From Sphingobium lignivorans (GTDB lineage Bacteria > Pseudomonadota > Alphaproteobacteria > Sphingomonadales > Sphingomonadaceae): a DNA stretch of 64,000 bases. Each line of letters begins with the position of its first letter. Within the stretch, counting starts at the first letter, position 1. Shown here one piece after another: positions 1 through 9,386 of the stretch. The stretch lies in the NCBI RefSeq assembly GCF_014203955.1, contig NZ_JACHKA010000001.1, positions 1,798,001 through 1,862,000 of the forward strand, written 5' to 3'. The notes beneath the pieces are model-generated. The model was given only the letters and a program-made list of their open reading frames with translations, ran no database searches and was not told where the DNA came from. The translations under genes and the position numbers were made by a program.

Positions 1-50
1 GAACGACCGGCGCCGAGCAGCGCGATGACGAGGCCGTCATTGCCCGGCAC
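1..50 (-). CDS. MobA-like nucleotidyltransferase, 5' end only
   Basis: Only the first 16 or so codons lie in the window. From a GTG at 50 the minus strand reads [16 protein letters not shown], which fits the start of the NTP-transferase fold of molybdenum cofactor cytidylyl/guanylyltransferases (consensus around LxAGxSxRxG). It overlaps the end of xdhC by 14 nt, so the two are translationally coupled. The family loads CMP or GMP onto molybdopterin for molybdenum hydroxylases such as the one encoded divergently here. An ATG at 40 opens a different frame with no such motif and was not chosen. The gene continues beyond the left edge. Confidence 0.6.
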   Translation of the reverse strand, partial: MPGNDGLVIALLGAGR

Positions 51-954
51 GCAGCGCCTTCACGATGCCCGCCGCGATGGACAGGGCGATTTCCTGGGGC
101 CCCATGCCGCCGATCGGGACACCCGCCGGGCCATCGATGCGCGCCAGCGCCGCCCGGTCGATGCCGAGGGCTTCGAGCCGTTCCAGCCGGCGCGCCTGAT
201 TGGCCTGCGAGCCCAGCGCGCCGACATAGCCGGTGGGATGAAGCAGGGCGGCGGCGAGGGCGGGATCGTCGATCTTGACGTCATGGCTGAGCGTCACCAC
301 CGCCGCGCTGGCATCCGGCGCGAAGGCGTGGACGGCCTCGTCGGGCCAAGCATCGGTCAGGGTGGCATCGGGGAAGCGCGCGGCGCTCAGGAAGCGCTCG
401 CGGGGGTCGTTGACGGTCACGCTGAAGCCGGTCGCGCGGGCAATGGCGGACAGGGTCTGGGCGATCTGAACTCCGCCGACGATGAGCAGGCGGCGCGCCG
501 GCTCATAGACATTCACGAAATGGCCGGGCAGGTCGCCCGCGACGGTGCGGCCGGTTGCGAGATCGGTGGAAAGAGCAAGAGGCCTTGCCGCCTTGCGCGC
601 CGCCTCGATCGCGCCGAACAGGGCTGGCGGAAACCCGTCTTCGCTCACTGGCTGCACGAGGACGCCGATCTGCCCGCCGCATGGCAGGCCGGGCAGCCAC
701 ACGCCCGGATCGCTGCTGCCATAATGATGAACGCTTGCCGGTGCGCCGGCGATCACGCCCTCGGCGATGGCGAACACTTCATATTCCACACAGCCGCCGG
801 AGATCGATCCCGCGAAGCGCCCGTCGCCAGCCACGAGCAGATGCCCGCCCCGGGGGCGCGGGGCGGAGCCCGATGCCTCGATCACGGTGGCAAGCGCCAT
901 GGGCTGGCCGGCCCAGTCGCGGGCGGCCGCGACGATCTCGTCAATATCGTTCAA
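37..954 (-). CDS. XdhC/CoxI family molybdenum hydroxylase maturation factor
   Basis: A 305-residue XdhC-type protein. The N-terminal XdhC/CoxI domain carries GSAPRPRGG (about 29-37) and GSISGGCVE (49-57), with a second conserved Cys in LPCGGQIG (about 90-97). The C-terminal Rossmann-like domain starts near RRLLIVGG (154-161). Family members bind molybdenum cofactor, protect its sulfurated form and insert it into xanthine-dehydrogenase-like apoenzymes. It is divergent from the two-subunit hydroxylase and shares a 148-bp intergenic region with it, so it very likely matures that enzyme. It is full length. Confidence 0.9.
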   Translation of the reverse strand: MNDIDEIVAAARDWAGQPMALATVIEASGSAPRPRGGHLLVAGDGRFAGSISGGCVEYEVFAIAEGVIAGAPASVHHYGSSDPGVWLPGLPCGGQIGVLVQPVSEDGFPPALFGAIEAARKAARPLALSTDLATGRTVAGDLPGHFVNVYEPARRLLIVGGVQIAQTLSAIARATGFSVTVNDPRERFLSAARFPDATLTDAWPDEAVHAFAPDASAAVVTLSHDVKIDDPALAAALLHPTGYVGALGSQANQARRLERLEALGIDRAALARIDGPAGVPIGGMGPQEIALSIAAGIVKALRAGQ

Positions 955-1102
955 TGTCTGTCCAGTGGCTCTCGGATTCAGGCGGGGTGTCGCGCTCCGG
1001 GGGTGGGCTGCAAAACAGATTATTGCAAGGCTATGGACATTGACAACCGCCCACGCGCATCGGCATTCTCAATCATCAGCAAGGACGGGCAGGAGAGCGG
1101 GC

Positions 1103-1573
1103 ATGGCCACCACATTGTCGATCAACGGGGAGACGCGGGAAGTGGACACCGATCCGCGCAAGCCCCTGCTCTGGGTGCTGCGCGAGGACCTCGACATGCC
1201 CGGGACCAAGTTCGGCTGCGGCATGGCCCTGTGCGGTGCCTGCACCGTGCATGTCGACGGCAAGGCGGTGCGCTCCTGCACCACGCCGATCAGCACCGTG
1301 GCCGGCAAGCAGGTCACCACCATCGAGCATGTCGCGACTCTGCCGGTCGGCCGAAAAGTGAGCGAGGCCTGGACGGAGCTGGACGTGCCGCAATGCGGCT
1401 ACTGCCAGGCCGGGCAGATCATGAGCGCGACTGCGCTGCTCAGCGCCAAGCCGTCGCCGAGCGATGAGGAGATCGATCAGGCCATGAGCGGCAACATCTG
1501 CCGTTGCGCGACCTATCTGCGAATTCGAGCGGCCATCAAGAAAGCCGCCGCCAGCGAAGGAGCGAGCGCATGA
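1103..1573 (+). CDS. (2Fe-2S)-binding small subunit of a molybdenum hydroxylase
   Basis: A 156-residue protein with two [2Fe-2S] domains. The plant-type ferredoxin cluster uses Cys39, Cys44, Cys47 and Cys59; the helical C-terminal cluster uses Cys98, Cys101, Cys133 and Cys135 (CGYCQAG then CRCATYLRI). The ATG at 1103 is chosen because AGGAGAG lies just upstream (1091-1097) and the protein then begins directly with the ferredoxin fold; the frame is open further upstream without homology. The product resembles IorA-type subunits that pass electrons from the molybdenum centre. The stop overlaps the next start (ATGA at 1570). The substrate cannot be read from the sequence. Confidence 0.9.
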   Translation: MATTLSINGETREVDTDPRKPLLWVLREDLDMPGTKFGCGMALCGACTVHVDGKAVRSCTTPISTVAGKQVTTIEHVATLPVGRKVSEAWTELDVPQCGYCQAGQIMSATALLSAKPSPSDEEIDQAMSGNICRCATYLRIRAAIKKAAASEGASA

Positions 1574-3777
1574 CCGCCCCGCTCATGCTCGGCCGGCGGG
1601 CGCTGCTCAAGGCGACGCTGGTCGGCGGCGCCGTGCTTGCCTTCGACGCGCGGATCGCTTTTGCGGCCAATCCGGGAGACAAGGCCACGGTCATCAATGC
1701 CTATATCCGCGTCAACCCGGACAACAGCTTCATCATCGGGGCGAAGAATCCGGAGATCGGGCAGGGCGTCAAGACGATGCTGCCGATGCTCATCGCCGAG
1801 GAACTGGATGTCGACTGGGCGCAGGTGACGCCCGAGACGACGATTGCCGACGACAAGGTCTATGGCTTCCAGATCGCGGGCGGCAGCTTCACCACGCCGA
1901 TGAACTACATCCCCATGCGCCAGGTGGGCGCGGCGGCGCGCGCGATGTTCGTGAAGGCGGCGGCGGCACAATGGAACGTGCCGGAGAATGCCCTTACCAC
2001 GGCGGGCGGCACGGTCACGCATGCGGCCAGCAAGCGCAGCGCGACTTATGCGCAGCTCGCGGCGGCGGCGGCGAAAGTCGCCGCGCCCGCGCTGGACAAG
2101 GTGCCCCTCAAGGAACCGGCCGCGTTCCGTATCATCGGCCGGTCGAAAATCGGGATCGATACGCCCGCCATCGTCGCGGGCAAGCCGCTGTTCGGCATCG
2201 ACGTGGCGAAGCCGGGGATGGTGCAGGCCGCGATCGAGGCCTGCCCGACTTATGGCGGCACGCTGGTAAGCTTCGACGAGGCGGCGGTGAAGGCGCTGCC
2301 GGGCATCATCGCGGTCATCCCGATGAACAGCAGCTATGACCTCAAGGGCGGCCATGACGCCGTCGCCATCGTGGCGGAAAGCTGGTGGGTGGCCAATCAG
2401 GCGCGCGCTGCGCTCAAGCCGGTCTGGTCGGTCGATGCGCAGAAGGGCTATTCCACTGCATCCTTCGCCCGGCAGGCGACGGAGAAGATGGACGGCAAGG
2501 CTGAGACCACGCTGTTCAGCAAGGGCGATGCGACGCGTGCGCTGGCAGGCGCCGCGAAGACCGTCTCGGCCCGCTATGATTATCCCTTCCTCGCCCATGC
2601 GACGCTGGAACCCCAGAACTGCACGGCGGAATTCAGGGACGGCAAGATCGAGTTCTGGGCGCCGACGCAGTTCCCTGCCGATGGCCGCAGGATCGTGGCC
2701 GAGGCAATCGGCATCGCGCCTGAGAACATCACGATCCACATGACGCGGATCGGCGGCGGTTTCGGGCGGCGGCTGTCCAACGATTATATGGCGCAGGTCG
2801 CGCAGATCGCGAAGGCGCTGCCGGGCCGTCCGGTCAAGCTCATCTGGAACCGCACGGACGATCTGCGGCATGATTTCTATCGGCCCGGGGGCTGGCACAG
2901 CCTGAGTGCCGGACTGGACGGCGAGGGCCGCCTGACGGCGCTCACGGATCATTTCGTGACCTATGGCAAGGACGGCAAGCCTGCCACCGGCGCGGGCATG
3001 CACGACACGGAATTCCCGGTGCGCTTGCTGGGCGACGTCGCTCTGGGCGTCTCGTTCATCGAGAGCAATGTGCCGACCGGCTATCTGCGCGCACCCACGT
3101 CCAATGCCATGGCCTTCGTCTTCCAGAGCTTCCTTGACGAAGTGGCGCTGGCGGCGGGCACGGATCTGCCGGAGATGCTCCGGCGCATCCTGGGCGAGCC
3201 GCGTGTGCTCAAGTTCGAGGGCGGCTCGCCGGACGGCAGCACGCCCGAGTTCAACACCGGCCGCGCCCGGGCGATCATCGACAAGGTCTGCCAGATGGCC
3301 GGCTGGAAAGGGCGCGAAGGCGGCAACGGCAAGGGTCGCGGCTTCGGCTTCTACTATAGCCACCGGGGCTATTTCGCGGAAGTGGTGGACATCTCGGTGA
3401 GCGAGAAGGGCGCGGTGCAGGTCGAGAAGGTCTGGGTCGCCGGCGATGTCGGCGCGCAGATCATCAATCCGATCAATGCCGTGCATCAGGTGCAGGGATC
3501 GGTGATCGACGGCATCGGCCAGATTCTCTCGGGGCAGAAAGTCGAGATCGTGAACGGGGCGGCGAACCGCACGAACTTCCACGATTATCCGCTGCCCCGC
3601 ATCGGAGCGGCACCGGAGGATGTCGTGGTGGAATTCGTCCTGTCCGATGCGCCGGTGACGGGCCTTGGCGAACCGGCGCTTCCGCCGGTGGTGCCGGCCA
3701 TCGCCAACGCGATCTTCGCGGCAACGGGCAAGCGGGTCCGCTCCCTCCCGGTGGTGCCGGCGGACCTGACGGCCTGA
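1570..3777 (+). CDS. Molybdopterin-binding large subunit, IorB/aldehyde dehydrogenase type, Tat-exported
   Basis: A 735-residue catalytic subunit of the xanthine oxidase family. The N-terminus reads [13 protein letters not shown], a twin-arginine signal followed by a hydrophobic core, so the enzyme is predicted to be folded with its cofactor and exported to the periplasm. Conserved segments include GGGFGRR near residue 395 and GLGEPALPP near the C-terminus, the usual position of the catalytic Glu. With the 156-residue Fe-S partner it forms a two-subunit hydroxylase of the isoquinoline 1-oxidoreductase type. No FAD subunit is encoded nearby, which suggests cytochrome-linked electron transfer. 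The substrate is unknown; aldehydes or N-heterocycles are candidates. Confidence 0.88.
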   Translation: MTAPLMLGRRALLKATLVGGAVLAFDARIAFAANPGDKATVINAYIRVNPDNSFIIGAKNPEIGQGVKTMLPMLIAEELDVDWAQVTPETTIADDKVYGFQIAGGSFTTPMNYIPMRQVGAAARAMFVKAAAAQWNVPENALTTAGGTVTHAASKRSATYAQLAAAAAKVAAPALDKVPLKEPAAFRIIGRSKIGIDTPAIVAGKPLFGIDVAKPGMVQAAIEACPTYGGTLVSFDEAAVKALPGIIAVIPMNSSYDLKGGHDAVAIVAESWWVANQARAALKPVWSVDAQKGYSTASFARQATEKMDGKAETTLFSKGDATRALAGAAKTVSARYDYPFLAHATLEPQNCTAEFRDGKIEFWAPTQFPADGRRIVAEAIGIAPENITIHMTRIGGGFGRRLSNDYMAQVAQIAKALPGRPVKLIWNRTDDLRHDFYRPGGWHSLSAGLDGEGRLTALTDHFVTYGKDGKPATGAGMHDTEFPVRLLGDVALGVSFIESNVPTGYLRAPTSNAMAFVFQSFLDEVALAAGTDLPEMLRRILGEPRVLKFEGGSPDGSTPEFNTGRARAIIDKVCQMAGWKGREGGNGKGRGFGFYYSHRGYFAEVVDISVSEKGAVQVEKVWVAGDVGAQIINPINAVHQVQGSVIDGIGQILSGQKVEIVNGAANRTNFHDYPLPRIGAAPEDVVVEFVLSDAPVTGLGEPALPPVVPAIANAIFAATGKRVRSLPVVPADLTA

Positions 3778-3847
3778 GGAACGGGCGGGGAAGGAGAGCC
3801 GTCATTCTCCTGCTCCCCGCCGCCGATCGAACCCGAGGAGAGGCAAT

Positions 3848-4129
3848 ATGGTCGAAGCCCGTTGGAATGGCGCCGTCATCGCCCGCAGCGATGATACGGT
3901 TGTCGTCGAAGGCAATCATTATTTCCCCGCCGACGCGGTCGATCCGGCGGTGCTGCGCCCCAGCGACACCACGACGATCTGCTCCTGGAAAGGCACGGCG
4001 CATTATTACGGCCTGCACGTCGACGGCGCCGACAACCCGGATGCGGCCTGGTACTATCCCGACCCCAAGCCCGAGGCGGAAGCCGTCCGGGGGCGGATTG
4101 CTTTCTGGAAGGGCGTCGAGGTCGGCTGA
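3848..4129 (+). CDS. DUF427 domain-containing protein
   Basis: A 93-residue protein that is essentially one DUF427 domain: VVEGNHYFPADAV, then TTTICSWKGTAHYY, then the C-terminal AWYYPDPKPEA and IAFWKGVEV. The family has no established biochemical role. A strong ribosome site (GAGGAGAGG) sits about 5 nt before the ATG. It follows the molybdenum hydroxylase by 70 bp on the same strand and may be co-transcribed, but nothing in it points to molybdenum chemistry. Confidence 0.85.
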   Translation: MVEARWNGAVIARSDDTVVVEGNHYFPADAVDPAVLRPSDTTTICSWKGTAHYYGLHVDGADNPDAAWYYPDPKPEAEAVRGRIAFWKGVEVG

Positions 4130-4200
4130 GGGGGCGGGTAGATCGGGCCTGCCCCGGCGTATGGATCATTGATCCTCGGGCCGGAGCATCCCCCGGCTCT

Positions 4201-4539
4201 TCAGAGGATTTCCCGCACTCGTTCCGGCGGACGGCCGAGGCGGACGCCCTTGTCGGTCGCGACCAGCGGGCGCTCGATCAGGATCGGGTCGGCGGCCATA
4301 GCGTCGAGGATCGCGTCGTCATCGGCCTCCTTGAGGGCCTTCGCGCCGTCCTCGCCTTTGCGCAGGCCATCGCGCGGCGTCATCCCGGCCCGGGCGTACA
4401 GTTCGGCCAGCGTCTCGCGACTCGGCGGGGTCTTGAGATATTCGACGATCTCGACGTCGACGCCGGGCGTGCTCTCGAGGATTGCCAGCGTCTCGCGCGA
4501 TTTGGAGCAGCGCGGATTGTGATAGATCGTGGCTTTCAT
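4201..4539 (-). CDS. arsC: ArsC/Spx-family arsenate reductase (glutaredoxin type)
   Basis: A 112-residue thioredoxin-fold protein. The N-terminus MKATIYHNPRCSKSRETL holds the ArsC catalytic CxxS-like motif (Cys12), and the C-terminal part has the conserved IERPLV segment with the arsenate-binding Arg. The family reduces arsenate to arsenite using glutathione and glutaredoxin. The ATG at 4539 is chosen because it overlaps the upstream acetyltransferase stop (ATGA) and begins exactly at the family start. No ars regulator or efflux pump is nearby, so this may be a housekeeping paralogue (YfgD/ArsC-like). Confidence 0.87.
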   Translation of the reverse strand: MKATIYHNPRCSKSRETLAILESTPGVDVEIVEYLKTPPSRETLAELYARAGMTPRDGLRKGEDGAKALKEADDDAILDAMAADPILIERPLVATDKGVRLGRPPERVREIL

Positions 4540-5096
4540 GGCTCGTCCTTCCGGTTTGGTTCGGGTCGATCGGCGGGCGCCTCGTCGCCCAATGCCCGCT
4601 GCATGTAGACGGTGTCCAGCCATTGCCCGAACTTGCGGCCGACTTTCTCCATCCGGCCCGCGTGGCGAAAGCCCAGCCGGCCGTGGAGCGCGACCGAGCC
4701 GGGCTCTCCGCCGCCGATTACGGCCAGCATCTGCGTGAAGCCGCGCGCGGCGGCCGCGGCGACCAGTGCGGCGAGCAGGGCGCGGCCAACACCCTGGCCG
4801 GTCCGGTCGGAGCGGACATAGATGCTGTCCTCGCAGGCATGGGCATAGGCCGGGCGATCGCGGAACTGCGTGGCATAGGCATAGCCCAGGATCGTGCCTG
4901 CCTCGTCAAGCGCCACGAGGAATGGCCACTGCCGCCCGAGACACTGGCCGATCTTCTCGTGCCATTGTTCCACGCCCGGCGGATCGGTGTCGAAGGTCGC
5001 CGTGCCGTGCAGGACGTGATGGGCATAGATGGCGGCGATCTGCCCCGCATCTGCGGGTTCGACGGGCCGGATGGCGATGAGGGGCGCGGCGCTCAT
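4536..5096 (-). CDS. GNAT family N-acetyltransferase, phosphinothricin acetyltransferase-like
   Basis: A 186-residue GNAT enzyme. The N-terminal stretch IYAHHVLHGTATFDTDPP is characteristic of the Pat/YncA (phosphinothricin or L-methionine sulfoximine N-acetyltransferase) subfamily. The acetyl-CoA pyrophosphate loop reads RTGQGVGRALL near residue 97, and LHGRLGFRHAGRM is the typical GNAT C-terminal strand. It would acetylate the amino group of phosphinothricin-like amino acids, giving intrinsic detoxification. A hydrophilic tail extends past the domain, and the stop overlaps the start of arsC. Confidence 0.85.
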   Translation of the reverse strand: MSAAPLIAIRPVEPADAGQIAAIYAHHVLHGTATFDTDPPGVEQWHEKIGQCLGRQWPFLVALDEAGTILGYAYATQFRDRPAYAHACEDSIYVRSDRTGQGVGRALLAALVAAAAARGFTQMLAVIGGGEPGSVALHGRLGFRHAGRMEKVGRKFGQWLDTVYMQRALGDEAPADRPEPNRKDEP

Positions 5097-5166
5097 CGTT
5101 CGGACGGAAAGCGGACGGTCCCGGCATTCGGGAGCCGGCCCGAGGCACGCGCTCCCGATGCCAGCC

Positions 5167-6519
5167 TCACGCCTCCTTCTGGCGCTCCAGCCATTCTTCC
5201 AGCCATTTGATGCTATAGTCCCCGTTCTGGACGTCCGGGTCCTCGATCAGCTTCTGGTGAAGGGGGATGGTCGTCTTCATGCCCTCGATGACATATTCCT
5301 CAAGCGCGCGCTTGAGGCGCATCAGGCAGCCCTCGCGGGTGCGGCCGTAGACGATCAGCTTGCCGATCATGCTGTCGTAATAAGGCGGGACATTGTAGCC
5401 CTGATAGAGCGCGCTCTCGACGCGGACATGCATGCCGCCCGGCACATGGAGCATCTGCACCTTGCCCGGCGAAGGCATGAAGGTGACCGGGTCTTCCGCG
5501 TTGATGCGGCACTCGATGGCATGGCCGTGGAATTCCAGCTCGTCCTGCGTGACGGACAGCGGAAGCCCCTCGGCGATGCGGATCTGCTCGCGCACGAGAT
5601 CGAAGCCGGTGATCATCTCCGTGACGGGATGCTCGACCTGGATGCGCGTGTTCATCTCGATGAAGTAGAACTCGCCATTCTCGTAAAGGAACTCGATGGT
5701 GCCCGCGCCGCGATAGCCCATGTCGGCCATGGCCTTCGCGACGAGATTGCCCATCCGCGCCCGCTCGGCCGCCGAAATGACGGGGGAGGGGGCTTCCTCC
5801 AGCACTTTCTGGTGGCGGCGCTGGAGCGAGCAGTCCCGTTCGCCCAGATGGATGGCATTGCCATTGCCGTCGCCAAAGATCTGGAACTCGATATGGCGCG
5901 GATTGCCGAGATATTTCTCCATGTAGACGGTGTCGTCACCGAACGCCGCCTTGGCCTCGCTCTTGGCCTGGGACATGAGGCTGTCGAACTGGTCCTCGTC
6001 CGGCACCACTTTCATGCCGCGTCCGCCGCCGCCCGAGGCTGCCTTGATGAGCACGGGATAGCCGACCTCGCGCGCCAGGGCCTTGGCGGCGGCGACATCC
6101 TCGATCGCGCCGTCCGAGCCCGGCACCAGCGGCAGGCCGAGCGCGCCGGCGGTGCGCTTGGCTTCCACCTTGTCGCCCATGATGCGGATATGCTCGGGCT
6201 TGGGACCGACGAAGATCAGCCCGTGCGCTTCCACGATCTCGGCGAAGCGGGCATTTTCCGACAGGAAGCCGTAGCCCGGATGAATGGCGTCCGCGCCGGA
6301 GATCTCCGCTGCCGAGATGATGGCGGGAATGTTGAGATAGCTATCCTTGGCGGCGGGCGGCCCGATGCAGATCGCCTGATCGGCCAGGCGCACATGCATG
6401 GCCTCGGCATCGGCGGTGGAGTGGACCGCGACCGTCTTGATGCCCATCTCATGGCAGGCGCGATGGATGCGCAGGGCGATCTCGCCGCGATTGGCGATCA
6501 GCAGCTTCTCGATGCTCAT
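5167..6519 (-). CDS. accC: Acetyl-CoA carboxylase biotin carboxylase subunit AccC
   Basis: A 450-residue biotin carboxylase, the usual length. The N-terminal biotin carboxylase domain starts [14 protein letters not shown] and contains GYGFLSEN. The ATP-grasp glycine loop SGGGGRGMK lies at 162-170, and the catalytic region [15 protein letters not shown] follows. The C-terminal domain includes [12 protein letters not shown]. It carboxylates biotin on AccB, the first half of malonyl-CoA formation for fatty acid synthesis. It lies 13 bp downstream of accB in the classical accBC operon. The coding sequence is intact. Confidence 0.97.
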   Translation of the reverse strand: MSIEKLLIANRGEIALRIHRACHEMGIKTVAVHSTADAEAMHVRLADQAICIGPPAAKDSYLNIPAIISAAEISGADAIHPGYGFLSENARFAEIVEAHGLIFVGPKPEHIRIMGDKVEAKRTAGALGLPLVPGSDGAIEDVAAAKALAREVGYPVLIKAASGGGGRGMKVVPDEDQFDSLMSQAKSEAKAAFGDDTVYMEKYLGNPRHIEFQIFGDGNGNAIHLGERDCSLQRRHQKVLEEAPSPVISAAERARMGNLVAKAMADMGYRGAGTIEFLYENGEFYFIEMNTRIQVEHPVTEMITGFDLVREQIRIAEGLPLSVTQDELEFHGHAIECRINAEDPVTFMPSPGKVQMLHVPGGMHVRVESALYQGYNVPPYYDSMIGKLIVYGRTREGCLMRLKRALEEYVIEGMKTTIPLHQKLIEDPDVQNGDYSIKWLEEWLERQKEA

Positions 6520-6532
6520 GGGTGGGCCGCCT

Positions 6533-7022
6533 TCACGCGACCACGATCAGCGGCTGGTCATATTCGACCGGCTGGCCGCTCTCCACGAGCACGGCCTTGA
6601 CCGTGCCGGCGCTGGCGGCCCGTGATCGGGTTCATGACCTTCATCGCTTCCACGATGAGCAGGGTCTGCCCCGCCTTCACGCTGTCGCCCACCTTCACGA
6701 AGGGCTCGGCCCCCGGCTCGGGCGAAAGATAGCATGTGCCCACCATGGGGGACTTGATCGTGCCGGGCTGCGCGCCCGCCGGGGCGGCCGCAGCCTCCAC
6801 GAGCGGCGCGGCGGCGACCGGCGCGGCAGGCGCCGGGGCTGCGACGGGCGCGCCATAGCTCACTGTCTGCGCGGCGGGCTTGCGCACGACGCGGATGCGG
6901 CGCTCGCCGTCCTCGACCTCGATCTCGGTCAGATTGGTCGCATCGAGCATCTCGGCGAGTTCGCGCACGAGGTTGACGTCCACCTGCATCGCGCTTTCGC
7001 CACCGTTGGTCTTGTCGGCCAT
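6533..7022 (-). CDS. accB: Acetyl-CoA carboxylase biotin carboxyl carrier protein AccB, frameshifted as read
   Basis: BCCP, the biotin carrier of acetyl-CoA carboxylase. The reading frame from ATG 7022 gives an N-terminal domain, an Ala/Pro linker (about 55-85) and the lipoyl-like biotinyl domain with SPMVGT and EAMKVMN; Lys128 is the biotinylation site. After PIT (residue 134) the frame turns into arginine-rich nonsense ending at 6558. One base fewer in the CCC at 6619-6621 restores a canonical end ([16 protein letters not shown]..., finishing PLIVVA) with a stop at 6535-6533, 13 bp before accC. The repaired product is 162 aa. AccB is essential, so a consensus error is more likely than a true mutation. 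Confidence 0.9.
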
Positions 7023-7097
7023 GATTGTCCTTGGAACCCTGTTATGTCTCGGAATGGGCGCAGGGCCTATTGCCCTTCGCCGCATAAGGCAACAGAT

Positions 7098-7541
7098 TCA
7101 GTCCATCTCCAGCGCGGCTTCCAGCGCGAGCATGTAGGAAAGCGGGCCGAAACCCGCGATCGAGCCTTTTGCGGCCATGCCGACATAGCTGTGGCGGCGG
7201 AAGCTCTCCCGCGCCGCCGGATTCGAGATATGGACCTCGATCACCGGCACGGAGATCGACTTGATCGCGTCATGGAGCGCAAGGGACGTATGCGTGAGCG
7301 CGCCGGCATTGAGGATCACCGCCGTGGCGTTTTCGGCATTGGCCTCGTGCAGCCAGTCGACGAGATGACCTTCATGGTTCGACTGGCGGAAATCGATCTC
7401 GGTGTTCGCGCGGCGCGCCTCGTCCTCCATCCGGTCGGCGATATCGTCGAGCGTGTCGAAGCCATAAATCTCCGGCTCGCGAGTGCCGAGCAGGTTGAGA
7501 TTCGGGCCGTTCAGAACATAGATTTTTCTCTGGGACGTCAT
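7098..7541 (-). CDS. aroQ: Type II 3-dehydroquinate dehydratase AroQ
   Basis: A 147-residue class II dehydroquinase (shikimate pathway, dehydroquinate to dehydroshikimate). It shows the [10 protein letters not shown] start, the catalytic Tyr in [15 protein letters not shown], the Asn in [11 protein letters not shown] and the His-containing EVHISNP segment. The position immediately upstream of accB-accC on the same strand is a common arrangement and suggests one transcript with a 75-bp gap. It is full length. Confidence 0.96.
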   Translation of the reverse strand: MTSQRKIYVLNGPNLNLLGTREPEIYGFDTLDDIADRMEDEARRANTEIDFRQSNHEGHLVDWLHEANAENATAVILNAGALTHTSLALHDAIKSISVPVIEVHISNPAARESFRRHSYVGMAAKGSIAGFGPLSYMLALEAALEMD

Positions 7542-7630
7542 CGGCCATCCGGTCCTTTTGGTTGCGAGCCTCTGACCCCTCCCTATATGGCGGCCTCAAC
7601 GGCTCTCAAAGCGAAAGGTGCGCGATACTC

Positions 7631-8635
7631 ATGAGCGTGGACGGGACGATCGGCATCGTGGTGAATGGCGAGCATCGCCGGGTGCGCGCGGGCCTGACGC
7701 TCGCGGGGCTGGCGGCGGAGCTCGGCCTCGTGCCGGAGAAAGTCGCTGTCGAGCGCAATCTGGAGGTCGTGCCCCGCGCGACGCTGGGGCAAGTGGTGCT
7801 GGAGGACGGCGACGAGCTGGAGATCGTCCATTTCGTCGGCGGGGGCGACGGCTCTCCGGTGCTGGCGGACGACAGCTGGAGCGTCGCAGGGCGGACCTTC
7901 CGTTCCCGCCTGATCGTGGGCACCGGCAAGTACAAGGACTTCGCGGAGAATGCCGCGGCGGTGGAAGCCTCCGGTGCGGAGATCGTCACCGTGGCGGTGC
8001 GCCGGGTGAACGTGTCCGATCCCAAGGCGCCGATGCTCACGGATTTCATCGATCCGAAGAAAGTCACTTATCTCCCCAATACCGCCGGCTGCTTCACGGC
8101 CGAGGACGCGATTCGCACGCTGCGCCTGGCGCGCGAGGCGGGCGGCTGGGACCTGGTGAAGCTGGAAGTGCTGGGCGAGGCGCGCACGCTCTACCCCAAT
8201 ATGATGGAAACCATCCGCGCGACCGAAGTGCTCGCGAAGGAAGGCTTCAAGCCGATGGTCTATTGCACGGACGACCCCATCGCCGCGCAGCAGCTGGAGA
8301 ATGCCGGCGCGGTGGCGATCATGCCGCTGGGCGCGCCGATCGGCTCGGGCCTTGGCCTCCAGAACCGGGTGACGATCCGCCTGATCGTCGAGGGCACGAA
8401 GCTGCCGGTGCTGGTGGACGCGGGCGTGGGCACCGCTTCCGATGCCGCCGTGGCGATGGAACTGGGCTGCACCGGGGTTCTCATGAACACCGCCATTGCC
8501 GAGGCGAGGAACCCGCTGCTGATGGCCGGCGCGATGAAGGCGGCGGTGGAAGCCGGGCGCATGGCCTATCTGGCCGGGCGCATGGGCCGGCGCATGTATG
8601 CCGATCCGTCGAGCCCGCTGGCCGGCCTGATCTGA
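7631..8635 (+). CDS. thiG: ThiS-ThiG fusion: sulfur carrier and thiazole synthase in one chain
   Basis: A 334-residue fusion. Residues 1 to about 73 are a ThiS ubiquitin-like sulfur carrier ending in GGG (70-72), where free ThiS would end in Gly-Gly. After a linker of about 12 residues comes a complete ThiG thiazole synthase from about 82, with [14 protein letters not shown], the Schiff-base Lys in DLVKLEV (Lys177), and the phosphate-binding GVGTASDAA and GVLMNTAI segments. Together they make the thiazole phosphate of thiamine. Free ThiS is thiocarboxylated on a C-terminal Gly, so an internal GGG raises the question of processing. The ATG at 7631 places ThiS at its natural start. No TPP riboswitch precedes it. 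Confidence 0.93.
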   Translation: MSVDGTIGIVVNGEHRRVRAGLTLAGLAAELGLVPEKVAVERNLEVVPRATLGQVVLEDGDELEIVHFVGGGDGSPVLADDSWSVAGRTFRSRLIVGTGKYKDFAENAAAVEASGAEIVTVAVRRVNVSDPKAPMLTDFIDPKKVTYLPNTAGCFTAEDAIRTLRLAREAGGWDLVKLEVLGEARTLYPNMMETIRATEVLAKEGFKPMVYCTDDPIAAQQLENAGAVAIMPLGAPIGSGLGLQNRVTIRLIVEGTKLPVLVDAGVGTASDAAVAMELGCTGVLMNTAIAEARNPLLMAGAMKAAVEAGRMAYLAGRMGRRMYADPSSPLAGLI

Positions 8636-8783
8636 CCTGATGCCGGCCCGCCGGTCATCGGACCAGCCGGTGATGCGGTGAACGGAGGCGCGGGGCGCCC
8701 CGTCCGCAGGAACCTGCCCCATGCTCATCCGTTCTCTCTTCGACGCGCCGGACAGGCCGGCGCCCCGACAGATGGAGAGCATG

Positions 8784-8966
8784 ATGGGTGAATTCGTCGA
8801 CAAGGCGAAAGGAACCGCCAACGAAGCCGCGGGCCGGGTCAAGCAGGGCATTGGCCGCGCGCGGAACGATCCCGACCAGGAAGCCGAAGGCGTGGGCCAG
8901 GAGCTGAAGGGCAAGGCCCAGAAGGTCGGCGGCGCCATCAAGGGCGCGCTCGGCGACAAGGTCTGA
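8784..8966 (+). CDS. CsbD family stress-response protein
   Basis: A 60-residue hydrophilic, Lys/Gly-rich protein typical of CsbD: MGEFVDKAKGTANEAAGRVK followed by a repeat-like GQELKGKAQKVGG. CsbD proteins are induced by general stress in many bacteria, but their function is unknown. ATGs at 8772, 8781 and 8784 are all in frame; the last matches the family start. No secretion signal is visible. Confidence 0.85.
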   Translation: MGEFVDKAKGTANEAAGRVKQGIGRARNDPDQEAEGVGQELKGKAQKVGGAIKGALGDKV

Positions 8967-9386
8967 TTTCTCGGCTTTCCGGTGGGGTAGACTGAACCAC
9001 CCCACCGGAGGACCGGCCCCTACCAGAGGTTGGCGAAAAGCGAGCTTTTCCTCCGGAAAAACCGGACACTTTAGGACGCATAAAAACGCCGTTGCGAAAC
9101 GAGGGGCCTTGCGGGCCCTTTTTTATTGTCGCGGACAGGCTACCCGAGCGTGACGCTTTCGATATAAAAGATAAATCATTGAAATATAATATTTTCTGAT
9201 TCCGCCGGAACTTTCCCTCGTGCGGCTGGTTGCTTCCTTTTGACGAGAGCGACGGCAGGAGAATGCTGTGCCGGATCAGCAAATACAGGACAGTCGCGCC
9301 TGCTGGCCGCCAGTGCAGGGCGCGCGCGTCATGAAAGGCCCGGGACGCGTTCCGCCGCTGACCTGCGCCGTGATGGCCGCGCGCCG
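8967..9386 (+). other. Intergenic region with hairpins and an AT-rich patch
   Basis: No gene was recognised between csbD and the permease. A perfect 9-bp inverted repeat (CCGGTGGGG at 8977-8985 and its complement ending at 9008) lies just after csbD. A T-tailed hairpin follows at about 9101-9124. A strikingly AT-rich patch at about 9155-9205 contains TATAAT at 9185-9190, a consensus -10 without a convincing -35, and may hold the permease promoter. Confidence 0.5.
9101..9124 (+). terminator. Putative intrinsic terminator
   Basis: A short GC-rich stem (GGGCC, loop TTGCG, GGCCC) is followed at once by a run of T residues. It lies 135 bp downstream of csbD on the + strand. Confidence 0.5.

Noticed and set aside
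6533..7022. Programmed ribosomal frameshifting in accB
   Set aside because: No slippery heptamer with a downstream structure is apparent and AccB is not known to use frameshifting; an extra base is the simpler explanation.
7542..7630. TPP riboswitch before the thiS-thiG fusion
   Set aside because: The leader is under 90 bp and lacks the conserved CTGAGA and related TPP aptamer elements.
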